Source: Microcyclospora pomicola (lineage: Eukaryota > Ascomycota > Dothideomycetes > Capnodiales). Taken from it: a stretch of DNA of 64,000 nt. Positions within the stretch are counted from its first letter, which is position 1. Each line of letters opens with the position of its first letter. The notes under the pieces were generated by a model that did no database searches, was not told the origin of the DNA, and was given only the letters and a program-made list of their open reading frames with translations. A program made the position numbers and the translations under genes. Shown piece by piece: positions 32,519 through 42,600 of this stretch. The stretch spans positions 434,001 through 498,000 of the forward strand of contig NHNY01000011.1 of NCBI GenBank assembly GCA_002786065.1. The letters are read 5' to 3'.

Positions 32519-34450
32519 ATGGGCTTGACCGCAGCCTGGAAGAGGCTTTCGCCCAAGCAATTGAACGTACTCATCCAAACGTTCTCCTTGATCGCTATCT
32601 TCTTCGAAGGGTATGATCAAGTATGTATCAGGGTCCCGTGAAGTCGGTTATGCAGATGTTGACACCGGAGTCACAGGGTGTGATGGGTGGTGTGAACGCC
32701 AGCCCCAAATACGTGCAAGAGGTTGGCATTGGATCCTCCGATGGTACCGTGACCAATGTGACCAAGCAAGGCGGTATCGTCAGCGTGGTATGTCTCGCTC
32801 TCAGTTTCCTCGCAGCATTCCCAGACTGACGAGCTTGCAGTACTACCTCGGCGCAATAGTCGGATGCTTCATCGGTGGCTGGTTAGCAGATCGCATCGGT
32901 CGCATCAACGGCTTGTTTTATGGTGCTATGTTTGCCTTGATAGGCGGAGCTCTGCAAGCCGCGACGCAAAGCGACACTTTCATCTTGGTCGCTCGTGTGG
33001 TGACTGGACTTGGGACTGGCGGTGCGTCTTCGTCCCCTTTGCCATGAAGCCGACAAAGAAGCTGACATTCGTCGTGACTCAGCACTGACCGGGATTGCAC
33101 CTGTACTCATCTCCGAGGTTTCGAACGCGCAACACCGTGGCGGTATGCTCGGATACGTTTTTATTGCCAATTACCTTGGAATATCTGTGGCATACTGGCT
33201 TTCCTTTGGACTGTCGTTCATAGACGGTGGTTACTCGAACTTTCGATGGCGATTTCTGCTCGGATTCCAATGTATTCCGGCCGCCCTGCTTCTGATCGGC
33301 ATCAAGCTGCTCCCAGATTCGCCTCGATTCCTGGCTTCCGTAGGTCGCGAAGAAGAAGCAAAAGAGGTACTGCTTCATGTTCGTGGTGGCATGAATAGCG
33401 AAGTCGAAGCGGAGTTCAAGGATATTTGTATCATGGCCGATGAGAGTAAACCAAGCTCACCGGTCGAATTTGTCAGAATATTGCTTGGTCGGAGTCAAAA
33501 CCCTGCACCACATCTTGGACGTCGGGCTTGGTTATGTGTCTGGCTCCAGATCATGGCATCTTGGACGGGCATCACAGCAGTCACGGCCTACTCTCCTGTA
33601 CTTCTCCATCAAGCTGGATACAGTGACTTGACACAGAATGGTCTTGCAGGCGGTCTGAACACAATCGGAATAGTCGGAACAATCATCTCGGCGCAGATTG
33701 TTGACAGAATTGGTCGCCGAATCTGTCTAATGGGGGGTGCTGCGGGCCTTGCGCTCGTCAATCTGATAGTGAGTATGCTCAAGGCAAGACCATTTTGGTT
33801 CGTAAACATTCTCACACTGTCACAGGCTGCCATTCTTTTTGAAGTGTCTATAGACGATCCGACCAAGGCTAAAAGCATTGCGCCGGCGGCTGTCGCCATG
33901 TTGTTCTTGTTCAACCTCATCTACGCTTCCACCTGGGGGACCGTTGCTTTCCTGATTCCCACCGAGATCTTTCCCAGTGCTCTCAGGGCCCAGGGAAATG
34001 GCTTCGGAGTGACAGGTTGGGCGATAGGTGTTGGCATGACAGTCCTTGTCAATCCGGTGATGTTCAATGACCTCAAGGTGAGTATCGTCCTAGTGAAGTG
34101 GCTTGTCCGCACCCACGTCACGGCGAATCTGTCACATGAGAGAAGGCTTCTCAGACATGACAGATCCGAAAAGCAGACCATAAATGAAGGACATCTACTA
34201 ACATTGCTGGTAGAGCCGAACGTATTTCCTCTTCGCCGGCCTAAATCTTCTCTGGTTGCCGATCCTTTATTTCCTTTATCCAGAGACAGCGAACAGATCA
34301 CTGGAGTCGATCGAGACCATGTTCTCGTCCTCGTCGCCATACTTCAAGTCCATGGAGCGGGCCTATCTTACGGCAAAACAAGACCCAGGTGCGGGCTTTC
34401 ATGGAATGGCGGTGGAGAAGGCATCAGTACATGTTGAGGAGTCTTTCTGA
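32519..34450 (+). CDS. MFS sugar transporter of the kinase cluster
   Basis: Six exons: 32519-32620, 32677-32787, 32841-33021, 33083-33768, 33826-34077 and 34214-34450. All introns are GT-AG, and the fused frame gives 522 residues. It is a 12-helix major-facilitator sugar/proton symporter of the plasma membrane. Family signatures in order: GGWLADRIGR after helix 2, LPDSPRFLASVGREEEA at the central loop, VDRIGRR after helix 8, PTEIFPSALRAQG, and PETANRSLESIE after helix 12. The fifth intron (33769-33825) is 57 bp, in frame and stop-free, so it could be retained. I call it an intron because the splice sites are good and the spliced helix matches family spacing. The last intron has a perfect CTACTAAC branch site. 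Given its divergent pairing with the anhydrosugar kinase, levoglucosan is the most economical substrate guess, but specificity cannot be read from sequence. Confidence 0.88.
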
Positions 34451-34547
34451 TGCATTGAATTCCTGCATCGAATATCGAGGAGATGCGCATGTGCTCGTGT
34501 ATAATCCATATATGATGAGGGACAGTCTGTCAAAGCCCCCCGCCCAG

Positions 34548-36329
34548 TCAATGATTGTTTTCAGTGTATAATGGGATTTGCTCACTGCCGCTTTGAGTGA
34601 AGTTAAATATTCCGGAGAAATCCTCTAGGAGCTCTGGTGGAAAGATCAGCTCAAGCGATTTTTCGGAGAGTGAAGGTGTCACGGGAGATATTTCAGCAAT
34701 GGATGTGGGCCCAAAAGAATCCCTGTCACCGAGCAGGGCGATGTTTCGACCACCGCCACTCAATTGTCGTTGTCCTTCAATGAAATGATCCAGACGCAAC
34801 ACCTGCGACTCGACTTTCTTGCTTGCGTCGGTCGGACAATGCATGTTTGTCTCGAGATTTGCAAGGAATGACGCCAAGTCGAGTAGTACGGCACGTACTG
34901 AGCGATAGAGCGACTGGCTCATGCCGTATCCGAAAGCACAACCGAAAATTCTGCCGATTTCAGCGAGGTGATGTAGTAAAGGCGAGCTAATGGCGCGGAG
35001 ATAGGCTACAGGCATATCAGCAAATGCAGTGAGCACCGCCGTAGCAACATGACACTTTTGCTCCAAGGTTGAGGCATCACTTGAAAAGTATACCATTCGA
35101 ACAAGCTGTATCGTAGCTGCTATGTTGGCAGCTTGAAAGCTGAAGAGGTTTTGTTGGTTATTACTTGTAGGCTGTAGGGTACTTCTAAACACAGCTGGTA
35201 AGCCACTGTACATGGCCGTCATTCGCTCGAGGATCATCGCTGGACTGGATGGCGTGCTATAGCCTTGCAGAGTTGGGATCATGGGTGTTCTCCATACTGG
35301 TGTACGCGAGCGCTGCAAGTCGCCCACGGCATACTCCAGCATACGATACATGTCGGTGACGAAGTTCCAGCCACGCAGCCAATTGTCGTCAGAATCGTGA
35401 TTTGCATCACTGGAGGCTTCCAGATTGTCGTCGTTGGCGTCCGCCGGATAAGCCACATTGGAAGATGCTTCTCTACTTCTCACTACGCCTCCCCAGACCA
35501 CAGAGGTAAAGACATCCAATGTATACGCAGACCAAAACAGCCGCCTGCGCTCCTCAAGTTCAATCATAGAAAGTCCTTGGGGCCAGTTGGCTTCATCGTG
35601 GAGGCTGCCGACTGCCACGTAGGTGTGATAGTCTGAAAGGTGCTGGTTCATCAGGTGCGGCAAGCCATATTGGATGGCAGTGATCGCAAGCAAAACAGTT
35701 GCGCGCATATAGCCCAATGACTGATCGTGCAACTTGTTTATTGGTATAGTACGCTCGGCAGCCTCGAACAGCTCCTCGGAGGTCGGCCTCTGGATCCTTG
35801 CCAGGTCATAGGAATGGCGGAACAGAGCACCATCACGAGCTCGTGCGGAAGCAAGAGCACACATGGCCATGACTGACGCATAGAGAGATCGATTGTGCAG
35901 ATGCTCGCCCCGTGAGACCTTGCGCATTATGGAGGCACGATGAAAAAGAGGAAAGATAGGGTAGACAACCTCGAAGAATATTTCGGTGAGGTCCATGACG
36001 AGCGACTGGGATATGGCGAGTTCGGGCTGCCACTGGAACTCCGGATCACTGGGCACTTGAGACGTCTGGCTGCCACCCGCATCGTTGTGTATCGCGTTCC
36101 CGCTCGACGACGTGGTTCTGGCCGTAGTGATGGATATGTTCCGCTTCCCACGTCGCCGTATAGGTCGATCGAAGGTGCATCTTTCGCCGAAATCGACACA
36201 ATTCTGACACGCCTGCGTCTGTCCTGAGGCAGGTTGGCATCGAACACTCCGGCGACTGCAGGCATCGCATGCCCGCGGATTCCGGCGCACTTTGCGTCGC
36301 TCCGTCTGGACCTCACTTGTCTGACTCAT
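34548..36329 (-). CDS. Zn2Cys6 transcription factor, probable cluster regulator
   Basis: A single-exon gene of 593 residues. A Zn2Cys6 binuclear cluster lies at residues 21-51 with spacing CX2CX6CX9CX2CX6C (Cys21, 24, 31, 41, 44, 51) and is followed by a basic stretch (RPIRRRGKR). The middle region (about 95-330) reads as the fungal-specific transcription factor domain, including PIFPLFHRAS and LEERRRLFWSAYTLDVF. The start was taken as the ATG at 36329, since no upstream in-frame ATG exists within reach. The stop is only 97 bp from the transporter stop, tail to tail. Zn2Cys6 regulators commonly sit beside the catabolic genes they control. Here the tandem CGG repeat in the kinase/transporter promoter is the candidate target. 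Confidence 0.9.
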   Translation of the reverse strand: MSQTSEVQTERRKVRRNPRACDACSRRSVRCQPASGQTQACQNCVDFGERCTFDRPIRRRGKRNISITTARTTSSSGNAIHNDAGGSQTSQVPSDPEFQWQPELAISQSLVMDLTEIFFEVVYPIFPLFHRASIMRKVSRGEHLHNRSLYASVMAMCALASARARDGALFRHSYDLARIQRPTSEELFEAAERTIPINKLHDQSLGYMRATVLLAITAIQYGLPHLMNQHLSDYHTYVAVGSLHDEANWPQGLSMIELEERRRLFWSAYTLDVFTSVVWGGVVRSREASSNVAYPADANDDNLEASSDANHDSDDNWLRGWNFVTDMYRMLEYAVGDLQRSRTPVWRTPMIPTLQGYSTPSSPAMILERMTAMYSGLPAVFRSTLQPTSNNQQNLFSFQAANIAATIQLVRMVYFSSDASTLEQKCHVATAVLTAFADMPVAYLRAISSPLLHHLAEIGRIFGCAFGYGMSQSLYRSVRAVLLDLASFLANLETNMHCPTDASKKVESQVLRLDHFIEGQRQLSGGGRNIALLGDRDSFGPTSIAEISPVTPSLSEKSLELIFPPELLEDFSGIFNFTQSGSEQIPLYTENNH

Positions 36330-37616
36330 GCTGCTCACAGCCGCTTCGAATGCTCAGCATCGTGAAATAGGTATTGTCCGATGAGGCGATGATGTGCCCC
36401 AGGCCATTGTATTGGTCGGACATTCAGCACCATGGCTGTCAATAGTCGTGGCCTTAAGGAGGGAGATGATGTGTGTTTGGGTCGACAACTTCACCCCATC
36501 TGCATGAATCCGTCAACAACAACATGATGCACAGTCCGTTGGCCGATATCCATCGGTGTTCTGCCTAAGCGGCTCTCCACAGCACAAATACAAGAAGTCT
36601 TCAAGGTGAGGCACTTGGGAAGCTTCAGTCGAGCTGTGCGCAGAGAGTTCCACCAAGAATTGTTCAATATCTGCCCTTCGAAGCCATTAGCCGCATCACA
36701 CAAAGATGCCGCAGACGCTTCTCGCGGGAAAGGCGGCCACTTCGAGAAACCATTACTGTACATCATCAACTTGTAGCTAATCTGGATTTGCAGATGAAGT
36801 GTGACTGATGCGTTTCCATCGAACATGGAGGCATTATAGCTGTTTGAATATCTGTCATCACGCTGGTATCACCACACTACTCCCATGGCTGTAATGGGAC
36901 ATCGACAAGCTACTACATCGACGACAACAGCTAAGTCTTCACACTTAGTGCCTTGCACTTGTTTCAAGACGGCTCAGAGCCAGTCTCAACCTGGTACTAA
37001 TGAGGACAGATACCAGAACCATGCAATGTAAGCCACATCCCGTAAGTCGTACGCTCAATTTTCTGGTCTTCATGCTTACTTCCACCTTCATGATGCTTCA
37101 GGAACTTTCCTGCATCTGCTGGCTTTATGTTACGTCGTTTGCAAAATCCAATTGTAAGCGCATTCTACCCTGACCTCGGAAGTACGCCTCTATCCAATAC
37201 TGGAGACGGTCGGCGATCTGTAGATGCGCCATCATGCCAAAGCGCTTACTTCACGATGGCTGCGCCATCTATTGGTCCGTTGTATGCATCAGCTTTACAG
37301 AGATTGAATAATCTCGTATGTATTGTCAGGACCACCTTCGACGTCCTCGGTAGCATGCGTAAGCATATACAGCCACTTTCGCGTGGATAGTTCGGTGAGG
37401 ACAGTTATACACAATCTTCAACACGTCTGAGGACAAGGCTGTGCAGGTGAGGACATATTCAGATTTGTTCCCGCAGGTTGCCTATAAATATTTCTCACTG
37501 CGCCAATATCCCTCAATTCCTCTTCAACCTTCATCAAGATCCCAGATCGTCTCCACCATTCATCTCGCTTTCCACTGCATATTCCCCCCAAGACCTCACA
37601 ACAGCTTTCGACCGTC
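36330..37616. other. divergent intergenic region
   Basis: About 1.3 kb between the regulator and the repeat-protein gene. It holds a TATA box at 37483-37490 for the latter. A minus-strand open frame near 36491-36826 has a weak LGRTPMDI echo of an ankyrin repeat but no repeat array, so no gene is called. Confidence 0.45.
37483..37490 (+). promoter_or_regulatory. TATA box of the repeat-protein gene
   Basis: TATAAATA, 127 bp before the ATG at 37617 (measured from its end). The leader in between is pyrimidine-rich, as often seen just before fungal start codons. Confidence 0.6.
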
Positions 37617-39685
37617 ATGCGGTTCAAACACCTCCTCCCCATGGGCCTGATAGGTTCTGCACTCACTCTTGCAATCCCGAAACCACGCATGGTCGGCTCT
37701 CCAGCGCAGACCTTGACCATCACCCCGACTGGTACGGCGCTGGCTGCTCTGGTTCCAGACAAGAGCTTCTCACCTGGCACTTCCCAGTAAGTACGATCAA
37801 ACTTGGTGCAATACATTGTGCTCACACCTATCGTTTCTACAGGACTGGAATTCCTTCTATTACTCCGCGTGGCAACGATGTTGAGAGTGTCACCAGCACA
37901 GACGACCAGAACGCCAACGACCAGGACACCATCAACTCGAGCATCGACAACCCTAGGGTCAGCAACCAGAACGTCCACGATCAGGTTGCCAACAACCAGA
38001 GCGCCGCCAACCAGGGTACCAACGAGCAGAACCTCAGCAGCGAGACCGTTTCCACCCCCAGCACCAACACCTCATCGTCTGCATCCCAGGCCTCCACGAA
38101 ATCATCGAAACCAAAGATCATCCCCATCCCTCTCCCTCTCGGCGTATCGACCAGCTCGGTACCAGGGCATGGGGAAGGCTTTGTCGAGCCCAGCGCTGAT
38201 GCACCTGTGGAGCCACCCGTGAGCCCACCAGTTGAGGCTCCAATCTCGCCTGACATTTCTCCCGCCGACTCGCCTGTCCTCTCTCCGGCTGATTCGCCTG
38301 TCCTCTCACCTGCCGACTCGCCTGTTCTCTCTCCGGCCGATTCGCCTGTCCTCTCTCCTGCCGACTCGCCAGTTCTCTCTCCCGCCGACTCGCCTGTTCT
38401 CTCTCCGGTCGATTCGCCTGTCCTCTCACCCGCCGACTCGCCTGTTCTCTCGCCTGCCGACTCGCCAGTCCTCTCACCCGCCGACTCGCCAGTCCTCTCA
38501 CCCGCCGACTCGCCTGTCCTCTCACCTGCTGACTCGCCTGTCCTGTCTCCGGTCGGTTCGCCTCACCTGTCTCCGGTCGTCTCGCCTGACCTCTCTCCCG
38601 CCGATTCACCCGTCCTGTCACCCGTCGGCTCGCCACCTATCGAGGGTCCCGCCATACCACATGTTGACGCACCTCATCCACCACCGACCTCTGGACATGC
38701 GGTCAAACCCGAGAAGGGTGGACACGTAGACATTCCGTCTGCACATCTAGCTTCGCCTGGTAACTCTATTCTCCATCTGCCAGACTCCCACCCCAAGTCG
38801 AAACAGGATGCAGAGAAGCATAAGAACGATCATGATGACCATCATAAGGATGATGCAGACAAGAAAAAGACCAAGGCGGATGAGAAGAAGCAACACAAAG
38901 CGGACGAAAAGAAGAAAGCGAAGGAGCAGAAGAAGAAAACCAAAGCCGATGAGAAGCAACGCAAGAAGGACGCGAAGAATGAAATGGCAGAAGCAGAAAA
39001 GAAGGCAAAGGCGAAATACAAGCAACAGCTAGCCGACGACAAAAAGGAAGCAAAGGCAGTAGAGCAACGGAAGCTGGACAGGATCAAGGAGCTCACTGGA
39101 GATAACTTCAACCCGTTCGACAAAGCCCAGAGGGTAGCACTCAAGAAAGCACTGTGGGAGGACACCGTGGCCGAGGCAAAGCGCAAGTATGACGCATACG
39201 AGATGGAAAAGGAAGACTTCAAGAAGATTGTTAAGGAGAGCATCAAGCAGACAGGTTACCCCAAGAAGCTATCGGAGCCGCGTGTACCTCCAACGAGGAA
39301 AGAAGCACTGGCGCACGCGCGTAAAGAAGGACTCCGGACAGCAGCCGAGGCAGCAAGAGCCGACCAGGAATTTGCACAGGCTGAGCTCGAAAGGTTGGCT
39401 GCACAAAAGAATGTTCCTCACCCCAAGAAGGCCAAGGCACAACTCGAGAAGATCCAGCAGGAGAGAGAGGCGGGAGATGAGTTCCGCGAGCCAGAACCCA
39501 GCAAGGCGATCAAGTCAGCACTCAAGAAGGGCGGTGTCCCATGGGAGCCAAGCCAAGCCCCGAAAAAATCTCTCAAATTCGATGCCGACGTGAAGACAGA
39601 AGATGCTCCGCACCGCAAATGGGATTTCCAGCCGACGATCGATTGGAGCACCGTGGACGATGGCAAGAAAGCTCTTGGCAAGTGA
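37617..39685 (+). CDS. secreted Ser/Pro tandem-repeat protein with Lys-rich coiled coil
   Basis: Two exons, 37617-37786 and 37843-39685. The 56-bp intron has GTAAGT...CTACAG, giving 670 residues. I do not recognise the family. The N-terminus is a signal peptide (MRFKHLLPMGLIGSALTLA). An Asn/Gln-rich stretch with DQN/NNQ periodicity follows (about 75-125). Then come sixteen 8-residue units of the form Ser-Pro-Ala-Asp-Ser-Pro-Val-Leu (38258-38641), a Pro/His-rich linker, a His/Asp patch and a long Lys/Glu-rich coiled coil (about 400-540). The end contains GDNFNPFDKAQRVALKKALW and KKSLKFDADVKTED. The repeats resemble O-glycosylated stalks of cell-wall or secreted proteins, while the charged tail is unusual for such proteins. 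The start was chosen because it alone gives a signal peptide and a good splice frame. A role as surface protein or secreted effector is possible but not shown. Confidence 0.72.
38258..38641 (+). repeat. 24-bp coding minisatellite, 16 units
   Basis: Sixteen in-frame 24-bp units. Twelve encode SPADSPVL exactly; the variants are SPVDSPVL (unit 7) and units 13, 14 and 16 near the 3' end. Third-position differences between units (Ser, Pro, Ala, Asp codons) show that the array is not freshly copied. Because the unit length is a multiple of three and lacks stops in several frames, other frames are open through it, including antisense. Those are by-products. Confidence 0.92.
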
Positions 39686-42600
39686 AGTTTGGCGAGACTG
39701 TGAAGTTGTTGGAGGGACAGAATGGTCCGTGGGTGTGTTCGAGATCGTGGTCAGGTGGTGGGGAGGTGTCGACGAAACTGAAGAGACCACGGGAAGTCAA
39801 GATCGTCGGATGGGAAGGCCGGTGGTTGTTCAACATGGTGGTCTGAAGAGCAGACAATTTCGGTGTTCAGCACACCGCAAAGACACTCCTTTAGTGCTTT
39901 TCTTTCCTAGGTCCATATCAACGCAATGAGTTTTCAGAAACAGTGATTCCCGTAGTCGAGTGATATCCTCCTGCAAAGATGCCAATTCTCCTGAAGAAAT
40001 TAGGAACATTCGAATGCACTGAGAGAGCATTGAATTGCTGATCACGCTGTTGACCTGCCCTTCACATTTGAACAATCGTGTTCGCGTGGCAGGTCCCACA
40101 TTGATAAATCTTGAGGCTGTTATGGTTGGTGCTGTGATAGACCTATGTCCCTCTGTGCCGTCCATCTTACCATCGTCAATGTTTTCGAGTCGATGCATAT
40201 ACCTCATATGGCTTGTCTACATACGCAACGCGACAGATTCGAGTAGTCCTCCGGCGCCTTCTTTTCCGTCTTGGAATGTACGTTTGGTAACAGGTAATTT
40301 GCAGTAATTCACCTCGTGCCCAGTCATCTCGCATTTGTCGCAACCAGGCTCACTCTGGGTGTAGTAGTAGTTGCAGTCAGCAGCTGTATCAAAGAAGAGA
40401 CCAAGTCTGCCGGGATCCGCGAGAAAACTTGCTTGAGATCTGAATGCCCTGCGTCGATAGCGAGGACAGTCGCATCGCGAGGTGTCGGTCAGTCGCCGAC
40501 AGTCTGCTGCACCAGGTAACTAATGTAGCTAAACTCAGGACTATCGTACCGGAACAAACCAAAGACTTCGCTGTGAACACCGGCGTCTCGATAGCAACAG
40601 CATAGAGACGTGCTTGCTAGGCAAGAGGGGTCGTGGCAGAGGGTGCCAGCGACGGAAACAAATTGGTCCAGCATGATGACATGAACAATCACCAATGTTC
40701 AGCTTGCTATCAAGGATCGCATCAAGCCTAGTGAATTGTGTTAGGATCTCGCTTTTCCAACTTTCATGACCGGGTTCTTTGGTCCAAACCATACTTCACA
40801 AAGGTATTCTGACAACCTCTGGACAGTTTCTCGACTTGCCCGACCATCAACTGCTTTGATCAGAACATTAGCGGCAGTGTTTCGCCAACTTTCTCCTCCA
40901 GATGCTCAATCTCATAGGACTGTACTTCTTCAGATGTTTTATCGTCACTTCGCCCCCAAATTGTTCTCCTTCAGCTTTGCGCGTAATGTAGATTTGCTTG
41001 GACGGAACTCATCGTATCTGTATAACGTGGGCGTGATTCGGCCGATCTCATCTTCTGGTCTTGCAAAAGATGCCGCCATTCTGCTGTACAACTGCCCCCC
41101 AACGTGCGATTTCCTTTATGCTATCGCATATCCTGCAGCATCAAGGCCTTGTCGAGCGTTTGAAGCCTGGTGGATACTCTATTACATTGCGCAAGATTAG
41201 CTCTGGACAATAATATGTTGCGATGAAGCCGCTGACAGACCGAGACGACGGACAGACCAGCGCGTACGTTCCATGTTCGAGACAAAGTCCTCGATCGGTC
41301 CTTTTCAAATAATAAGCCTCTGTTTCAAGGATACCAAAGCGCGGCCAATACAGAAGGCAATGCTGCTATTGTACACTCTGGATCCGATCTCATGCCCAGT
41401 GCTTGTTCTTCACACTATCGATGGATTTGTTAAATAGCGAGCAATCCGACTATAACCCCCGGGCGCTCTTTACATTCTCACACTTAACATCATATTGATT
41501 CGTTTGGGAACATTCTCTTCTCCTCCAACTCCGGGTAACAAGCTGTGAGTTCAAAGAAGTAAGAAACGCGGGAAAGTACGTAGGACATGGGACTGCGGTA
41601 TGGCTCGTTCTCGAACACATCCTGCTAACGAGCAGCGCTCTACAGCGAGGCCCCGTATGATCTCCATTGCAGCGCTACTATGCGGCCTCGATGACCAAGA
41701 ACTCCGACAGATCGCCTATGACCGCAACCGGCTCTCGACATCGTATGGTCCAACACTTTCTTGCATGAAGGCTGCCACCGAACAGCAGCGCTTAAGTCAC
41801 TTGTTGTCAGTATATGTTGCGACTGTATTAGCAGTCGTAAGTAACCACGACTCATCAACATACATGAGTCCATCGACCCGGTGCCTGGAGCTGCATTAGT
41901 CGCACCATTTCCCGATCGCAGCGTATTAACATCCATGCTGCTTTTGATTCTCTAGGAGCAGAAATTAGGCTCGGACACGTCGTGATAGAGATTTCTAGCA
42001 AGTTGTTTGGAGACAGCGACTTGTGCAGACATAAGCCAATTGCAACGAAAGTACTGAGCGTTACGAGAACTGTTATTACGAGCTACTGTCAGTTTGATCC
42101 CTTGAAATGATGCCGTAAATCCAGCATGTTGCTGTTAGGCTGTAAACTCTTAGGAAGCTGTCTAGAGAGCATGATGTCTAGTCGCTGTCAAGTGATCTCC
42201 AGCATGTGCTCTGCGTTCACGTAGGCTTGGCAATTATCCCAAATTTGACATCAGCTTATCATCATTTTGATAAGTGTAGAAATGATAACACATACGAAAA
42301 ACGGGTCAAGCAATGGCACTTTCGTGGACTATTGAGCAGGAATCCAGTATCAATTGATCTGAAAGTGCAGTGCTTGGAATCAGCGGTTTGTATCTCCGTG
42401 ACGGATCCTAGCAATTTTGGGTCGCATGTCTGCAACATCATTGAAAGTACAGTTTCTACACCTGGAAACCGATGCCTTAGCCCGTAGTTGCCATGAAATC
42501 AATAACAGGCCATGTAAGAAGGGTGAAGGAAGCATCTCAAGTCGTCTCAATGACTTGAGTATGCGCGAAAACTCAAGAACGGCGGTTCGATGACTGCGAA

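Noticed and set aside
36491-36826. Possible ankyrin-repeat fragment on the minus strand
   Set aside because: Only one weak LGRTPMDI stretch, with no second repeat, no flanking exon and no clear start.
38118-38636. Arg-rich open frame antisense to the minisatellite, and another in a second sense frame
   Set aside because: They are repeats of the 24-bp unit read in other frames. The frame with signal peptide and downstream coiled coil is the coding one.
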